From Rhynchospora pubera (Eukaryota; Streptophyta; Magnoliopsida; Poales; Cyperaceae), in contig CM051459.1 of assembly GCA_028095005.1 (NCBI GenBank), positions 312,420,513-312,484,512 on the forward strand: a DNA stretch of 64,000 nucleotides, written 5' to 3'. The notes beneath the pieces are model-generated. The model did no database searches. It was not told where the DNA came from and was given only the letters and a program-made list of their open reading frames with translations. Below are positions 23,375 through 34,874 of the stretch, one piece after another (the stretch's first letter is position 1; each line of letters begins with the position of its first letter). The position numbers were made by a program, and so were the translations under genes.

Positions 23375-24520
23375 TCTACACCAATTATAAAAACAAAAAA
23401 ACAACATCAAGCTTACTATTTTATTGTCCTCTTTTATAGCGAAATAAAATGGTATTAATTAAATTATCTTATGCGAAATTTCATCCACTTCGGTATAGCG
23501 AGAAGTTTGATAAAAAAAAAGGAAAAAAAAAGAAGAAGAAGAAGAAAGAAGTTTTCTGGCTTAAACAGTAATGAAAAAGTAAATATATAAATCATTTTAA
23601 TGCTTCAACAAAGGATACATGAAAAAATAGTAACAACAATCAACTCAAGGGTCGTACTGTTCGTCTATTCGATTGCAAACTATATATGTCAGAAATTATT
23701 ATTTTGCATCACAGATTCAAAAGAAAGGATACTTTGCCATATTTGTGATCGAAAGTTTCAAGGAAATGGAAGCAAACCTCAGAAAAATAAAACTCTGCTA
23801 GGATGGTCAAGAGAGAAGAAAGAACTCCTTTTTGTTTGACAAGAAAATCCTGTTTTCCTTTGTTTCTTGATCGGCCGGTTAATCTTTTTTTTTTTTTTTT
23901 TTTTTGAAGATTTGAAGAAAATTAGGGGGTCAAGCCTATAACTTTTGTATTAAATAAAGGATTGACCAATTAATCTATAACCTTGTATTTATATTTTGGC
24001 TTTAGCTATTGGCTAATCTTTCCTTTAATTGACGTTCCCAAAATAAGGTAGATACTTCATCATTACATCAACCGTCTTTCCTAATTTAGTCCTGTTTACT
24101 CTTCCCAAAATGGATTTCGTACCCTACTGAATTAGAAGGAAAAATGAGGGAGCAAAAAAACATAAAAGAAGAATCTTAGTTGAAAATTGCTGCCTCGCGA
24201 ACTAATTACAGCCATACCCTGTATGCCATATCAATATAGTCATGATCATGCTACAAATTCGAAAACAGAGAACAGAATTAAAGCATGCGAAATTGGGAAT
24301 TACCAAAGTGGAGGAAAAGGAAAATTAATTACAACAATGAGCTGAAAATGTTAAATATAGATCTTATTTGCCACTTGACACTTGTACTGTCTAGTTACAA
24401 ACCAGAATTTAAAAAAAAAACAATTAATATTAGAATAAAAAATAGAATACCAACAATAAACAGAGGGTAAAATAGAATATAAAATACATGAAAATAAATT
24501 ATAACCACCTATAAGAAATA

Positions 24521-25443
24521 GGGAAAATTGTATTCATGCCATTCCAAACTTACAAAATTAGAAAAATACCACCCTAAAGTTGGGACACTGAAAAATGCCA
24601 TCCCAAATACAGTCAAATTAGAAATATGCCACTATTGCTGTCGAAATCAATCATCTCTATGCCTTAATTTTTGTATTGACAAATTTACCCTTCCTTTCCT
24701 CTCTAGACGATCTCTTCTGGTTTAAAGTTCCTCTTCTTCTCTAATCTCTGTGTTGATCTTAGAGAAATAATTTGCCACATGAGCGAAATCAAGCACAAAT
24801 CTACTCACCCTTGCTCTCTCTCTAGCCCTCTCAGCTTCGCCACCGTCCCTATCACCGCCTCACACCACCGTTATCGTCGCAACCTGTAAGATCTGTACCC
24901 TCAGCTTATGCCTTTACACCCAACCTTGATTCTGGCGTCCCCCCCTCTCTCTCAAAATCAATCGGTCTGCCTATTTCTTCTGAAATTGCGAATTGGGTCT
25001 TGTCCTAAATCCTAATATATATGTCAGTTACATGGAGTTGTTATACTGAAGAAGGGGAAAAAAAAATACTGAGAAGTGAAGTTGTTATACGTGTCAGTTA
25101 CATAGAGCATGCATAGACTTTGAAATTAAAGTAGAGATATTTTGTAATGTTGAGAATGCACTCGGCTAATATGCCAGAAGATATACGGAAGGTTTACCAG
25201 AAGATGTACCAGAAGATACGCACCAGCTAAAGGAAGAAGGATAGCGCAAGATATCTAATGTAGAGCAAATGAAGGGCAAATTTGTCAATACAAAAAATAA
25301 GGTATAGAAATGACTGATTTCTACGGCAATAGTGGCATATTTCTAATTTGGCTGTATTTGGAATGGCATTTTTCGAAGTCCCAATTTTAGGGTGGCATTT
25401 TTCTAATTTCACAAGTTTGGAGTGGCAATAATCTAATTGCCCC
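24521..25443. mobile_element. Mutator-like element with long TIRs, 9-bp TSD
   Basis: The terminal inverted repeats are about 180 bp: left GGGAAAATTGTATTCATGCC..., right (inverted) GGGGCAATTAGATTATTGCC..., both continuing through CCACTCCAAACTT-like sequence and a repeated AAATATGCCACTATTG segment. Flanks TAAGAAATA (24512-24520) and GAAGAAATA (25444-25452) match at 8 of 9 bases. The 560 bp interior contains C-rich, gene-like sequence (24800-24990) without a recognised ORF; no transposase. Confidence 0.85.
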
Positions 25444-25452
25444 GAAGAAATA

Positions 25453-26283
25453 ATATTTCTACCAATAAAAGAAGCAAAACCAAAAGATGCAAACTTGAAA
25501 AGGAAAGGAGCACAAAGTATATTGAATGAAAATTATGGTGCAATTATCTGAAAATATATAATGAACAAAAAACGGTATGTAACAGCAAAATAAATTATGC
25601 TAAGGGCTTGGTTAATATACTTTTAGTGCTTCATAATCATTTCCAAATATCAAACTGAAATATTCGATCTATGAAAATTAGGTAATTTGACGTACAAAAG
25701 CAACCTAGTATCCTCAACAGTTACAATTCGTCCAGCAAGGCTGCCAAAAATAATAAATTAAAAGCAGGATCTTTCACTAAGTGTAACTCCATAAGTATCC
25801 TCAACAGTACTGCAATTAAACACAACAATTGCATAAAAATAGGTTTGTACAAACCGAACTTATTAATATGTTAATATGTCAGAAATTATAGTGTCCTAGA
25901 TATTCTGAAACCAGTAGGCAAAATAATAATTTTGGTTTCCCACAGAATCAAGCAGAGTTTCTCAGATAGAGAACTCCAGGATGTAGGGCAGCGAGAGCTG
26001 CAACATGGCTGTAACTGCAGAAAACCATTTTTTTCTGGACTGAACCAAGTAGCAACAGAGAAAAATAATACTTAGGCATCTCAAATCAAGTAAATTGAAA
26101 AAATCAAACTGCAACAGCACAGGCCAAGTATACAACTATACAAAATTTTCCTGTATGAAAACAAATAAAATAATATATGGACATCTCAAACAAAGAAATT
26201 TGCACCCCTGAAATTATTTTTTGTTTTTGGTTCTCAACGTCAGGCTTCCAGCTGGTTTGGTACTAACTACCAAGGCTAACACA
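25453..26283. other. AT-rich intergenic sequence, no gene seen
   Basis: No ORF of note, no inverted ends and no known repeat recognised. Confidence 0.5.
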
Positions 26284-26291
26284 GTTACACT

Positions 26292-26635
26292 TAGAGCTGT
26301 CAACCGTGCATAAACGGTACGGAAGACAAGTATTTCGTTTCTGTTCCGTTCCAGCTAACGAAATTGATATGTGTTTTCATTTCCGTTTCATTTCATTAAA
26401 CGAAATGAAATTTCCATACCGTCTCTGTTCCTTTTTCAGAATTCCACTTATTTCATCTCATTTTCCATTGATTTCAGCCAAATTTTCGGTAAACAGAACA
26501 ATAATATTTACCGCTAATTCCCATTCCGTTTCCGTTCCGTTCTCAAAAACGAAACCAATTTACCCATCCGTTTCTGTTCCGTTTCAGACGGAACGAAACG
26601 GAAACGTTCGAAACAGTGGTAAATTGACACCCCTA
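26292..26635. mobile_element. hAT-type MITE, 344 bp, TSD GTTACACT
   Basis: An 8 bp duplication GTTACACT flanks the element exactly (26284-26291 and 26636-26643). The ends are TAGAGCTGTCAA and, inverted, TAGGGGTGTCAA. The interior is built of many inverted and direct GTTTCGTTTCCGT/ACGGAACGAAACGG motifs. The 8 bp TSD and TAGRGNTG ends fit the hAT superfamily. Confidence 0.9.
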
Positions 26636-26884
26636 GTTACACTCTTGATACGAGTATGGCATCATGCAATTCTGGAATATATAATGGCTGATGTGGCTTT
26701 CTTTTTTTATTTATCTGGAATATATACTAAGCTGAGTTGTGTTGGCAAAATAGAATAGTTGAGCTTGAACTGATCTGGCACTCTATAATAGTATGCGATG
26801 ATGATGCAAAAACAGAATAGCTGAGCCTAAAAGAAGGATATTTTAACTACCGGGCCATAAGTCCATAACCGTGCAGTTATCTAT

Positions 26885-27041
26885 GGGTGAGTTTGGATGA
26901 GAGAAGAAGAAGAGGAAGAAGGAAGATGGAAAGAAAAAAAATTATAAACAATCCAAACTCTTCACAAAGTTACACACTTCCCAATACTTCTTCCCACTTC
27001 TTCCCTTCTTTCCTTCTTCCCACACCTATCCAAACGCACCC
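26885..27041. mobile_element. Tourist-like MITE (family 1), 3-bp TSD TAT
   Basis: The ends are GGGTGAGTTTGGATG and, inverted, GGGTGCGTTTGGATA, flanked by TAT on both sides. The interior has purine-rich GAAGAAGAAG on the left and pyrimidine-rich TTCTTCCC on the right, potentially folding back. Near-identical copies are at 33132 and 32403. Confidence 0.85.
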
Positions 27042-27232
27042 TATGAGACGTTTCAGAATTGGGTCCCTACAAAATAAGTCCAATAAATTCAAGAGAGTGC
27101 ATCCAACATGCCAATGTTGCACCGATGGATACTTTATTACTGTCACAGAGGATCAACAATTTCCGTAGTACAATGGGCTTTGCTTTGCATTAATTTCAGA
27201 TTTTCAGTAGCGTCCAGTAGCACACATATGGA

Positions 27233-28807
27233 TAGGGCTGAAAACGGTAACTGTTTCGATCGTTATTTCGTTTCGTTTCGTCCGAAACGGAACGGTAACA
27301 GTTAAGGATTTTGGTTTCGTTTAAGGAACGAAACGGATAACGCAAATAGAAATACTGTTTCGTCTCATAATGGAACGGTTAACGAAACAGAGCAGTTTCG
27401 TTACCGTTTATTTCGTCTGTTTCGTCTTTAAATTCTACCATACTACTATTATTTTGATTGCATAGATCGTCTCAGCGGAGAGAACGAGATAAGCGCCGCT
27501 ACTTTTCTCCGATCGATTACTCACCAAATCCCTCTTCACACTACTTCTCCGATCGCAACAAATTTCCTAATCACCAAAGTCTCACTCTACTTCTTCTACG
27601 ATCACCAAATCTGCCAATCGTCACTATATTCTTCTCCGATCACCAACATGTTTACTCTGATCTCCGATCGGTACTCACCAAGTTTACTACTCACGGCTCA
27701 CCACTCTACTGCTATTTCTCACACTCACACCCTCACCAAATCTGCCGCCACTCACCCTTTTCTTCTTTGATTGCTACCCTCACCAAATCCCTCTCTCTCA
27801 ATCACCCCTCTTTTCACTCTCGACCACAACCCCTCTTTCTTTGATTGCTATTTCTCTCACTAGCGCCACGTAGGCAACTAGCCACGAAGGCCGCTCGAAA
27901 GTCCGCTCCGGCGACCGTGAGATCAGGAAGTGCCAGAAGAAGTACTGTGCGCCATCCATGCGCTATGCTTCTAATCAAGAAAGTACTAGTTTTTTTTTCT
28001 GGATTTTTTTCGTTTAACAGTTTTGAGGTGAGCTAGTTTTTCTGAATTTTTCTGGTTTATCAGATTTTCTGAATTTTTGTTTGCTCGATTTAATTTTTTG
28101 TTTGTGAAGCTTTATGTCCTTTTTGTCTTAATATATATTGGCCTTACTTGATTACTTTTGAGAAAACAAATTTTCATCTGTTATCTCAATGTTTATTTAA
28201 TTTTTTTTTTACTAAAGAGAGATTATTTAATGGACTGGAAGTAAAACTTTTGAACTATTTTTTGGCAATTTGTAATAACTCAGGATATTTTCACTGTGTA
28301 TTAATATTGCTAAAATAATTCTGTATTATGTATTGCATATACATAATTTCAGTGATTCTGATTCTGACTTTGGGTTGAACAATAGTTGTTTGAATATGTT
28401 TTTAATGATTTTAATCTAGTTTACAGGGTGTAATCTCATATGTGTAAGTGTAATCTCAATTTTGATTATCTTGAATTTTTTTACTTTTGTTGATGCTGGG
28501 ATTAATTTAGGATAGAAAGAGGGGTACTGGTACGATATTTTTATCGCTGGGTATTCTTTTCTTAAAAACAGTATACAGGCGTGCTTTGCGATAGATAGCA
28601 GTACGCTGGTATGTTTTGATGTAGAACGGTTAAACAATCGAAGACAGTTATAACTGTTTTGATCGTTCTGGTGAACGATACGATCCATGCAACTTGAGTT
28701 AAACGAACGAAGCGATCAGCGCAAGAAGTAAAAAATTTGCGTTCATTGATGCAACGATTAGCGAAAATTATCACTTTCGTGATCGTTATAGACGTTATGC
28801 ACCCCTA
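27233..28807. mobile_element. hAT non-autonomous element with captured histone H3 fragment, TSD CATATGGA
   Basis: The ends TAGGGCTG and (inverted) TAGGGGTG are flanked by exact 8 bp CATATGGA copies (27225-27232 and 28808-28815). Both subterminal zones carry GTTTCG/CGAAAC- or CGATCGTT-type motifs like those of the 344 bp hAT MITE at 26292, pointing to the same family. The 1.57 kb interior lacks a transposase; instead it has a CT-rich segment (27500-27840) and a piece of a histone H3 gene. Confidence 0.88.
27863..27982 (+). pseudogene. Scrambled histone H3 fragment inside the hAT element
   Basis: 27863-27916 encodes APRRQLATKAARKSAPAT, which is the H3 tail from about Ala15 to Thr32, with K18 changed to R. 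A deletion follows. In a different frame, 27919-27939 encodes EIRKCQK (H3 about residues 50-56, Tyr54 to Cys), and 27968-27982 encodes LLIKK-like sequence (about residues 60-64). The H3 order is kept but the intervening codons are lost and the frame shifts, so no histone can be made. The GC content of the piece is higher than its surroundings. Confidence 0.85.
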
Positions 28808-28815
28808 CATATGGA

Positions 28816-29060
28816 CCGATCAACGGCCAACTCGTCCAACAACTACCACAGTCCACATGTAGAAACTAAAAAGCGGGAGATATTTGATAGGACTTGTTTT
28901 CTTCATGGATGCTTCATGTACCTTTAATAGGCCCAATTATGGACCGGGCCAGCTTCTTACAGTGGGTTTCGTTACATTTAAATTCACAATCCTGTTTATG
29001 AATTTTTTTTATTAGTGCAAGATTATTAATCATTAAGCACAATAATTGGGAAATTGATTA
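28816..29060. other. Intergenic sequence between two transposons
   Basis: About 245 bp, no features recognised. Confidence 0.4.
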
Positions 29061-29290
29061 GTGTCATCTGCAGTTTTGTCATTCCTGCCATCGCTAAATA
29101 TAAAGTGAACATATACAGCAAACAAAGTGAACATATAGACGATCTAAGTGAACACATACAAACAAATAAGTTCAATGAAAATAAGTTGAATATGTATGTG
29201 TAAAATTCTAAACAAATGATGACAACACTTGTTTGTAAATGTTCACTTTATATTTAGCGATGGCTGGAATGGTATATTTGTCGATGGCAC
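29061..29290. mobile_element. MITE with inverted ends, 230 bp
   Basis: The left GTGTCATC...GCCATCGCTAAATATAAAG is repeated inverted at the right (CTTTATATTTAGCGATGGC...GATGGCAC). TTA flanks both sides. The central loop has a repeated AAGTGAACATA motif. There is no coding. Confidence 0.8.
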
Positions 29291-29409
29291 TTATAATTCC
29301 TGCAATAATTGGTTGTTCCGACATATACACAAGGCGTTCTCACACTCCGGACTAAGTTACAAGAGCCGAGTTAATTTGTTATGCTTTTCGCTTCTTTCAA
29401 TTTTTCTAA

Positions 29410-29566
29410 GGCTCCGTTTGAATTGTTTAGGAATAAGAGGAATAATCTATTTTTAGGCGAAAAGTATTGGAAAGTGTATAACTTTGTGAAGAATTTGGAT
29501 AGTTCATAATAAATTTACGTCTAAAAAGAAGCTACTCCTTCTATTCCCATACGATACAAACGGAGC
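29410..29566. mobile_element. Tourist-like MITE (family 2)
   Basis: The ends GGCTCCGTTTG and (inverted) GCTCCGTTTG flank an interior AAAGTATTGGAAAGTGTATAACTTTGTGAAGAATTTGGAT. This is closely related to the MITE split by the CACTA element at 34180 and to those at 32021 and 52058. Confidence 0.75.
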
Positions 29567-29858
29567 TTAAACTATAAAAATAGTGCACAACTATGTTGAC
29601 GTTATAAAAAGAGTGCACAACTACAAGAGATGAACTTATTACTGACCTAATTTGACAAGTATATTTTTCAATATTATACAACTGCACAACTATGATGCAC
29701 ATCTATCTGACAATATTTGTTGCAGTTGGACACATCCGACAACATCAGTTGATGTTGTTTTGGAAACAGGCTACATCTTGTCTGAAATCATTAGCTGTGT
29801 CAACTTGATCCGATCTAGACATCTAGTAGACTCCACTTGTCTGTAATCCGATCCACAC
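29567..29858. other. Intergenic sequence, no feature seen
   Basis: A short stretch left of the small CACTA element; ATAGTGCACAACTA is repeated imperfectly near 29578 and 29606. Confidence 0.4.
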
Positions 29859-29861
29859 CTA

Positions 29862-31980
29862 CACTACGCCAAATTTCAATATTAGTACCGATTTTTTTCC
29901 TATCATTAGTACCGGTTTTGCAGCGGTACTAATAATAGGGGGTACTAACAGCAATAAAAAACCGGTACTAATAAGCCGGTAGTAAAGGTGGCAGAAAACG
30001 ATATTAGTACCGGTTTTTTATAAAAAAACGGTACTAAAAATAATACATTTAGTACCGGTTTTTTATAAAAAACCGGTACTAAAAATATATAAAAAAACCG
30101 TAATTAAATATTAAACATTTAGTACCGGTAAATAAAATAAATTTATATTATTTTTAGTACCGGTTTTTTATAAAAAACCGGTACTAAATGAATTAAAATT
30201 AATATTTATAAAAAACCGGTACTAAAATTAATTTAACAAAAAACACAAAATTTTAATTCATATAAAAAACTGGTACTAATTTAAAAAAAAATTAACCGAA
30301 AAATCTGTAAATTTAAGCAAATCTCACAAATTCACAGATGAAAATTCAACTGTGAACCTCTGACAATTTAACTTTGGGTAAATGTACATGTAAAACACCA
30401 AAAGAATCATAAGTTATATGTTGGAAAACCCAAAAGAATAACAGCCCTGATAGAAGTAAATATTAAACAAATACAATATCTTCAAGAAAATACTTAATAA
30501 AGAGCCGAAGTGATGAAAACCTCAGCCAAAAATCAAGTACAAACATAGCTATAAGAAAAAATTATCGTCGAGTAACTCACATGCCAAAAACCCTACAAAG
30601 GGGCATGATAATTTCTTCAAGTCAGGATAATAAATGCAATGAAGATAAAAACTAACACATATTATGTGAAACTCCTAACATAGCTAACTTCAATCGAGCT
30701 GCACCTTCTCCAACTCGCTGATCTTTTCCTCAAACTGTAAAATTTCAATTGAAATAAAGTATTTAGTAAGATATTAATATTCCAACTACAAAATCAATTC
30801 CAAGTAATACTGAATAATAACAGATCAAATACCTTCAAAATATGGCGCAAGAAATAATCACAAACATTTACTTAAATGCACATAGTGAATTTTCATCTGT
30901 GAAATTGTGAGGATCACAAACATTTAATATGAAATCATGCACATCGATCAAAAAAAAGTTATTGAGGGTTAAAATAAAAATTACCGTAATTGCCTTTCTC
31001 TTGATCGATCCTCTTCAACAAGAAAACCTCAAATGCGAATTTTTTTAGCTTTTCTTTGATCTCCTTTGCTTCCTCCAATGATTTTCCAATTTTTCAAAAT
31101 TTTTGTAAATTTTTTGCTATTTTATTTATATGGTTTTTTAGAGTATGAAAATTTTCGGTTTTAGAGAGAGGATAAAATAGCCATGAACAATATATGACCT
31201 TGAGAGGCAAAGGAATAGTGAAGGAAGTTAATATAGTTCGACTAAAAAATATCTGCCTATTTTTAGTACCGGTTTTTATAAAAAACCGGTACTAAAAATC
31301 GCTTTCAAATAAAAAAAACAGTTTAAAATTAGTACCGGTTTTTTATAAAAAACCGGTACTAAAAATCGCTTTCAAATAAAAAAACAGTTTAAAATTAGTA
31401 TCGGTTTTTTATAAAAAAACCGATACTAAAAATCAATTAATTAGTACCGGTTTTTTAAAAAAAACGGTACTAAAGATTTGAAGAATAAAAAAATCATTAT
31501 ATATTTAGTATCGGTTTTTTATAAAAAACCGATACTAATTAATTGATTTTTAGTACCGGTTTTTTATAAAAAACTGGTATTAATTTTAAACTGTTTTTTT
31601 TTTATTCTTTCCAAACTTTAGTACCGGTTTTTTTATAAAAAATCGGTACTAATTAATTGATTTTTAGTACAGGTTTTTTATAAAAAACCGGTACTAATTT
31701 TAAACTGTTTTTTTTTTCTTTCCAAACTTTAGTACCGGTTTTTTATAAAAAACCAGTACTAATTAATTGATTTTTAGTACCGGTTTTTTATAAAACCGGT
31801 ACTAAATTAAAAACGTTTTTTTTTTATTTTTCAGACGATTTTTAGTACCGGTTTTTTAAAAAAACCGGTACTAAATAATAAATCTGACAATTACGAAAAT
31901 GCCATGATTTATTATTAGTACCGGTTTTCTTAAAAATCGGTACTAATGAACCGGTACTAATAATCTTTTTTGTTGTAGTG
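29862..31980. mobile_element. Non-autonomous CACTA element, TSD CTA
   Basis: CACTACGCC at the left and GTTGTAGTG at the right, with CTA duplicated exactly outside (29859-29861 and 31981-31983). Dense hairpin subterminal repeats of the form TTAGTACCGG-TTTTTTATAAAAAA-CCGGTACTAA fill about 29880-30290 and 31258-31960. The middle has no transposase, but a short minus-strand exon-like piece near 30737-30690 reads FEEKISELEKVQLD then stop after a CAG acceptor. The segment 30955-31215 is similar to 48930-49190 of the large CACTA element, so both belong to one family. Confidence 0.93.
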
Positions 31981-32020
31981 CTAAAATCCATCTGCGAATA
32001 AAAATGCGACGTGTCGTTTA

Positions 32021-32212
32021 GGCTCCGTTTGGATGGCTTCTTTCCGGAATAAGGAATAAGGAATAATCACTTTTTATCAATAAATTTATTTCTAACCAAC
32101 TAAACTCTTCACAAAATTAAGTTACACACTTCCAATAAATTTACCCCTTCCCAATAAATTTCTTTCCTTCTTCCTTCTTCCTACTTTATTCTCAACGCAT
32201 CCAATCAGAGTC
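32021..32212. mobile_element. Tourist-like MITE (family 2), TSD TTA
   Basis: GGCTCCGTTTGGATG at the left and (inverted) GACTCTGATTGGATG at the right, with TTA on both sides. Its interior matches the MITE at 52058 (CAATAAATTTATTTCTAACC). Confidence 0.88.
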
Positions 32213-32215
32213 TTA

Positions 32216-33131
32216 GAAAATAACCTATGACTATGAGGGCTAAATCACGTCTGTAGTCGATCTAATCCAACTCGCTTGTAACAGCAGCACATGACCATGA
32301 ATCAAGCTCCTGTGTTAAATTCTTCAGAGACCAGCGATATGCATGCACTGCACAGTCCGTATAGTGCTGCACACTATACTAGATTCAAGAAAATAGAATA
32401 GAGGGTGCGTTTGGATCGTTGGAAGAAAGAAGAAGAAGAAGGAAGAAGAAGAAAAAAAATTATAAACAATCCAAACTCTTCACAAAATTACACACTTCCC
32501 AATACTTCTTCCAACTTCTTCCCTTCTTCCCACACCAGAAGGAAGAAAAAAAGAAGCACACAAGGCCCACAATGCTCTTAAACCGCCTCCATCATCGGCT
32601 GATGTGTCTACATTATATGCTCGTTAGCTAGCCTACCATCACTCCACTTAATTAAAATCATGTGACTAATCAACGTTCGGACAATCCTGCAATAGTTTCC
32701 GGCACAAAATGAATTGATAATTGGGGTCAATTATTATATATATATGGTAATGCCTTCCAATCACTCGAGAGCTCACGGCATGCCTTTTATATCAAAAAAA
32801 TATATAATATTAAAGGCCTCCGGTACCACATTATTAAATTATTTTTAAAATCAATCTACATACAGAACTTGAATTCATCTTGATTAATTAAATAGATATT
32901 TGGTTAATTAAATTTATATGGAAATTAACGAAAAGCAGGTAGCACGCGCGTGTCACGCACATTCATTGACATGAGTGGTTCTGAATGTTTTTTTTTATTT
33001 CTAATAAGGCTCTGGATGAATTTATATATCCGTGAGCCAAAAGATTTCTGTAACTCATTATTAATCGGTGATGCAAATCAAGCAACTGATTCGGAATTTC
33101 GGAAAATGGTGCAAAAGATTTCTGTACATAT
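32216..33131. other. Intergenic, with a truncated family 1 MITE at 32403-32537
   Basis: GGGTGCGTTTGGATCG at 32403, then the family 1 interior, stopping at CACACCAG without the right terminal repeat. The rest is AT-rich with no gene. Confidence 0.6.
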
Positions 33132-33287
33132 GGTGCGTTTGGATGAGAGAAGAAGAAGAGGAAGAAGGAAGATGGGAAGAAAAAAAATTATAAACAATCC
33201 AAACTCTTCACAAAGTTACACACTTCCCAATACTTCTTCCCACTTCTTCCCTTCTTCCCTTCTTCCCACACCTATCCAAACGCAACC
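33132..33287. mobile_element. Tourist-like MITE (family 1)
   Basis: GGTGCGTTTGGATGAGAG to CTATCCAAACGCAACC, nearly identical to the copy at 26885. The flanks are TAT and ATA, so the TSD is not exact. Confidence 0.8.
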
Positions 33288-34179
33288 ATAGATGTCTCCA
33301 TGCATGCACCAATATGGACCATGGTCCATGCCTCCATGGTGCAGCTGTTGGCAGGGCAGCATTATTTCAATTAATTAATTAATGTCACGTTGAATACTGA
33401 CATCATGTCTGCTTATCATGCAGACCAAATTTCTTTCAGGTATTAATTAGGATTTCTCATGTACATATGTATATATTGTATGACCGCCGCCAAGAATACA
33501 TATGTGATGCTCACCTTGTTTCCTGCTAGCTTCTAATAATTTGCATATCAGTACAGTAAATAGCAATGATTAAGCTAGTAGCATTTTAATTGTTAATTAG
33601 TACACGACTTTGGACTTAATTTTGGTCTAGTAGCTCATTGTGAGGTTACCAGTCTACCAGACAGTAGTTCGAATTAATGCCGCATCAGTCCGTTCCTCTC
33701 TTTATCGTATTAATTAACAACTGAACTAAGAAATTGGGAAAAAAAAATGTGCTATTGTTTTATAAAATGTTTGGGATCTATTTCAAGCAGCCAATAATGC
33801 ACATTGCTTTTGGATTTTCATTCTATATTTTTACGATACACTTAGTTATAGTTAATTTATTGGTTTTTTAGAAAGGGTAGGACAATCTAGAGTTATTATA
33901 AAATGGAATTCGCTAGGCAGTGCTAGAGGATTTTACGTTATGTTCAGGACATATATACGAATAATATTTTATTACTATGTATATACGTTTTGTTCAGGAC
34001 ATATAATTCTAGTGGATTTTGTGTACTTACAAAATATAATGCTGGGCTTCGACACACAGTCCATGAACATGATCACATGTATTGACTAAACTTATATGCT
34101 CATATCTTGCAGCATCTTTTGCTAACGCAAAATTGTTTTTTCCTCCTTTTTATATTCAACACAGTGATCAGAATTTATG
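33288..34179. other. AT-rich intergenic sequence, no gene seen
   Basis: Only a CCATGGACCATGG-type short palindrome near 33310 and a repeated GTTCAGGACATATA motif (33943 and 33992) stand out. Confidence 0.4.
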
Positions 34180-34319
34180 TGTCCGTTTGGATCGCTTAGA
34201 AATAAGAAAAATAGTTTATTCTTAGACGGAAAATATTGAAAAGTGTGTAACTTTGTAAAGAATTTGGATCATTAGAAATAAATTTTCGTCTAGAAAGAGA
34301 TTATCACTACGTCATATTA

Positions 34320-34680
34320 TTTTTTTAGTACCGGTTTATTATGAATCTTTAGTACCGGTTTTGCAGTGGTACTAATAATAGGGGATGCTAAAGATAATAA
34401 AAAACCGGTACTAAAAAGGCGGTACTGAAGACAGGGCCCAATTTGCGGGGGGAACAAGCGGCTAACATTAGTACCGGTTTTTATTTAAAAACCGGTACTA
34501 AAAATAATACTTTTAGTACCGATTTTTAAATAAAAACCGGTACTAATGTTAGCAAACTGTTTTATTTTAAAAATTAAAAAATTTTGGTATCATTAGTACC
34601 GGTTTTTAGTCTAAAAACCGGTACTAAATTTCTCTTCAGTACCGGTTTATTATTAAAAACCGGTACTAATAATAATCAAT
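34320..34680. repeat. CACTA subterminal hairpin repeats (3' end of element)
   Basis: About nine copies of TTAGTACCGG or its inverse CCGGTACTAA, mostly paired as inverted repeats with TTTTTA-type loops. In En/Spm elements subterminal repeats bind the TNPA-type protein. Confidence 0.85.
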
Positions 34681-34874
34681 ATAAAAAAAAATATTTTTGT
34701 TTCTGGGGCTAGCGCCATTTTTGCTAGCCATCAATTAAGAATACCGATATGTACCAGCAATTTACATCATATACAAATCACATGCATCATACACACAATA
34801 ATAATTATCAAATCACATGCAAATTAACATTTATCATAACATCTAATATATTAATATCACAAATTTTGTAGTCA
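34681..34874. other. 3' untranslated part of CACTA gene 2
   Basis: AT-rich, between the stop of gene 2 (34875) and the subterminal repeats. Confidence 0.5.

Larger units (their letters stand above)
17685..24120 (-). repeat. Tandem duplication, copy 2 (carries the Helitron)
   Basis: It is the direct repeat of 8075-17070. The match begins near GGTTCATAAGCCTTATTACTAAGCA at 17700, is interrupted by about 4.6 kb ending at 22359, and resumes near 22480 through about 24120. A poly-T insertion at 23886-23905 is specific to this copy. Confidence 0.85.

Noticed and set aside
26306..26758. 150-codon ORF rich in Phe/Ser/Arg
   Set aside because: It is the translation of the hAT MITE's GTTTCGTTCC motif array running into flanking DNA.
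27863..27982. A functional histone H3 gene
   Set aside because: Only pieces of the tail and the following helix are present, with deletions and frame changes, inside a transposon.
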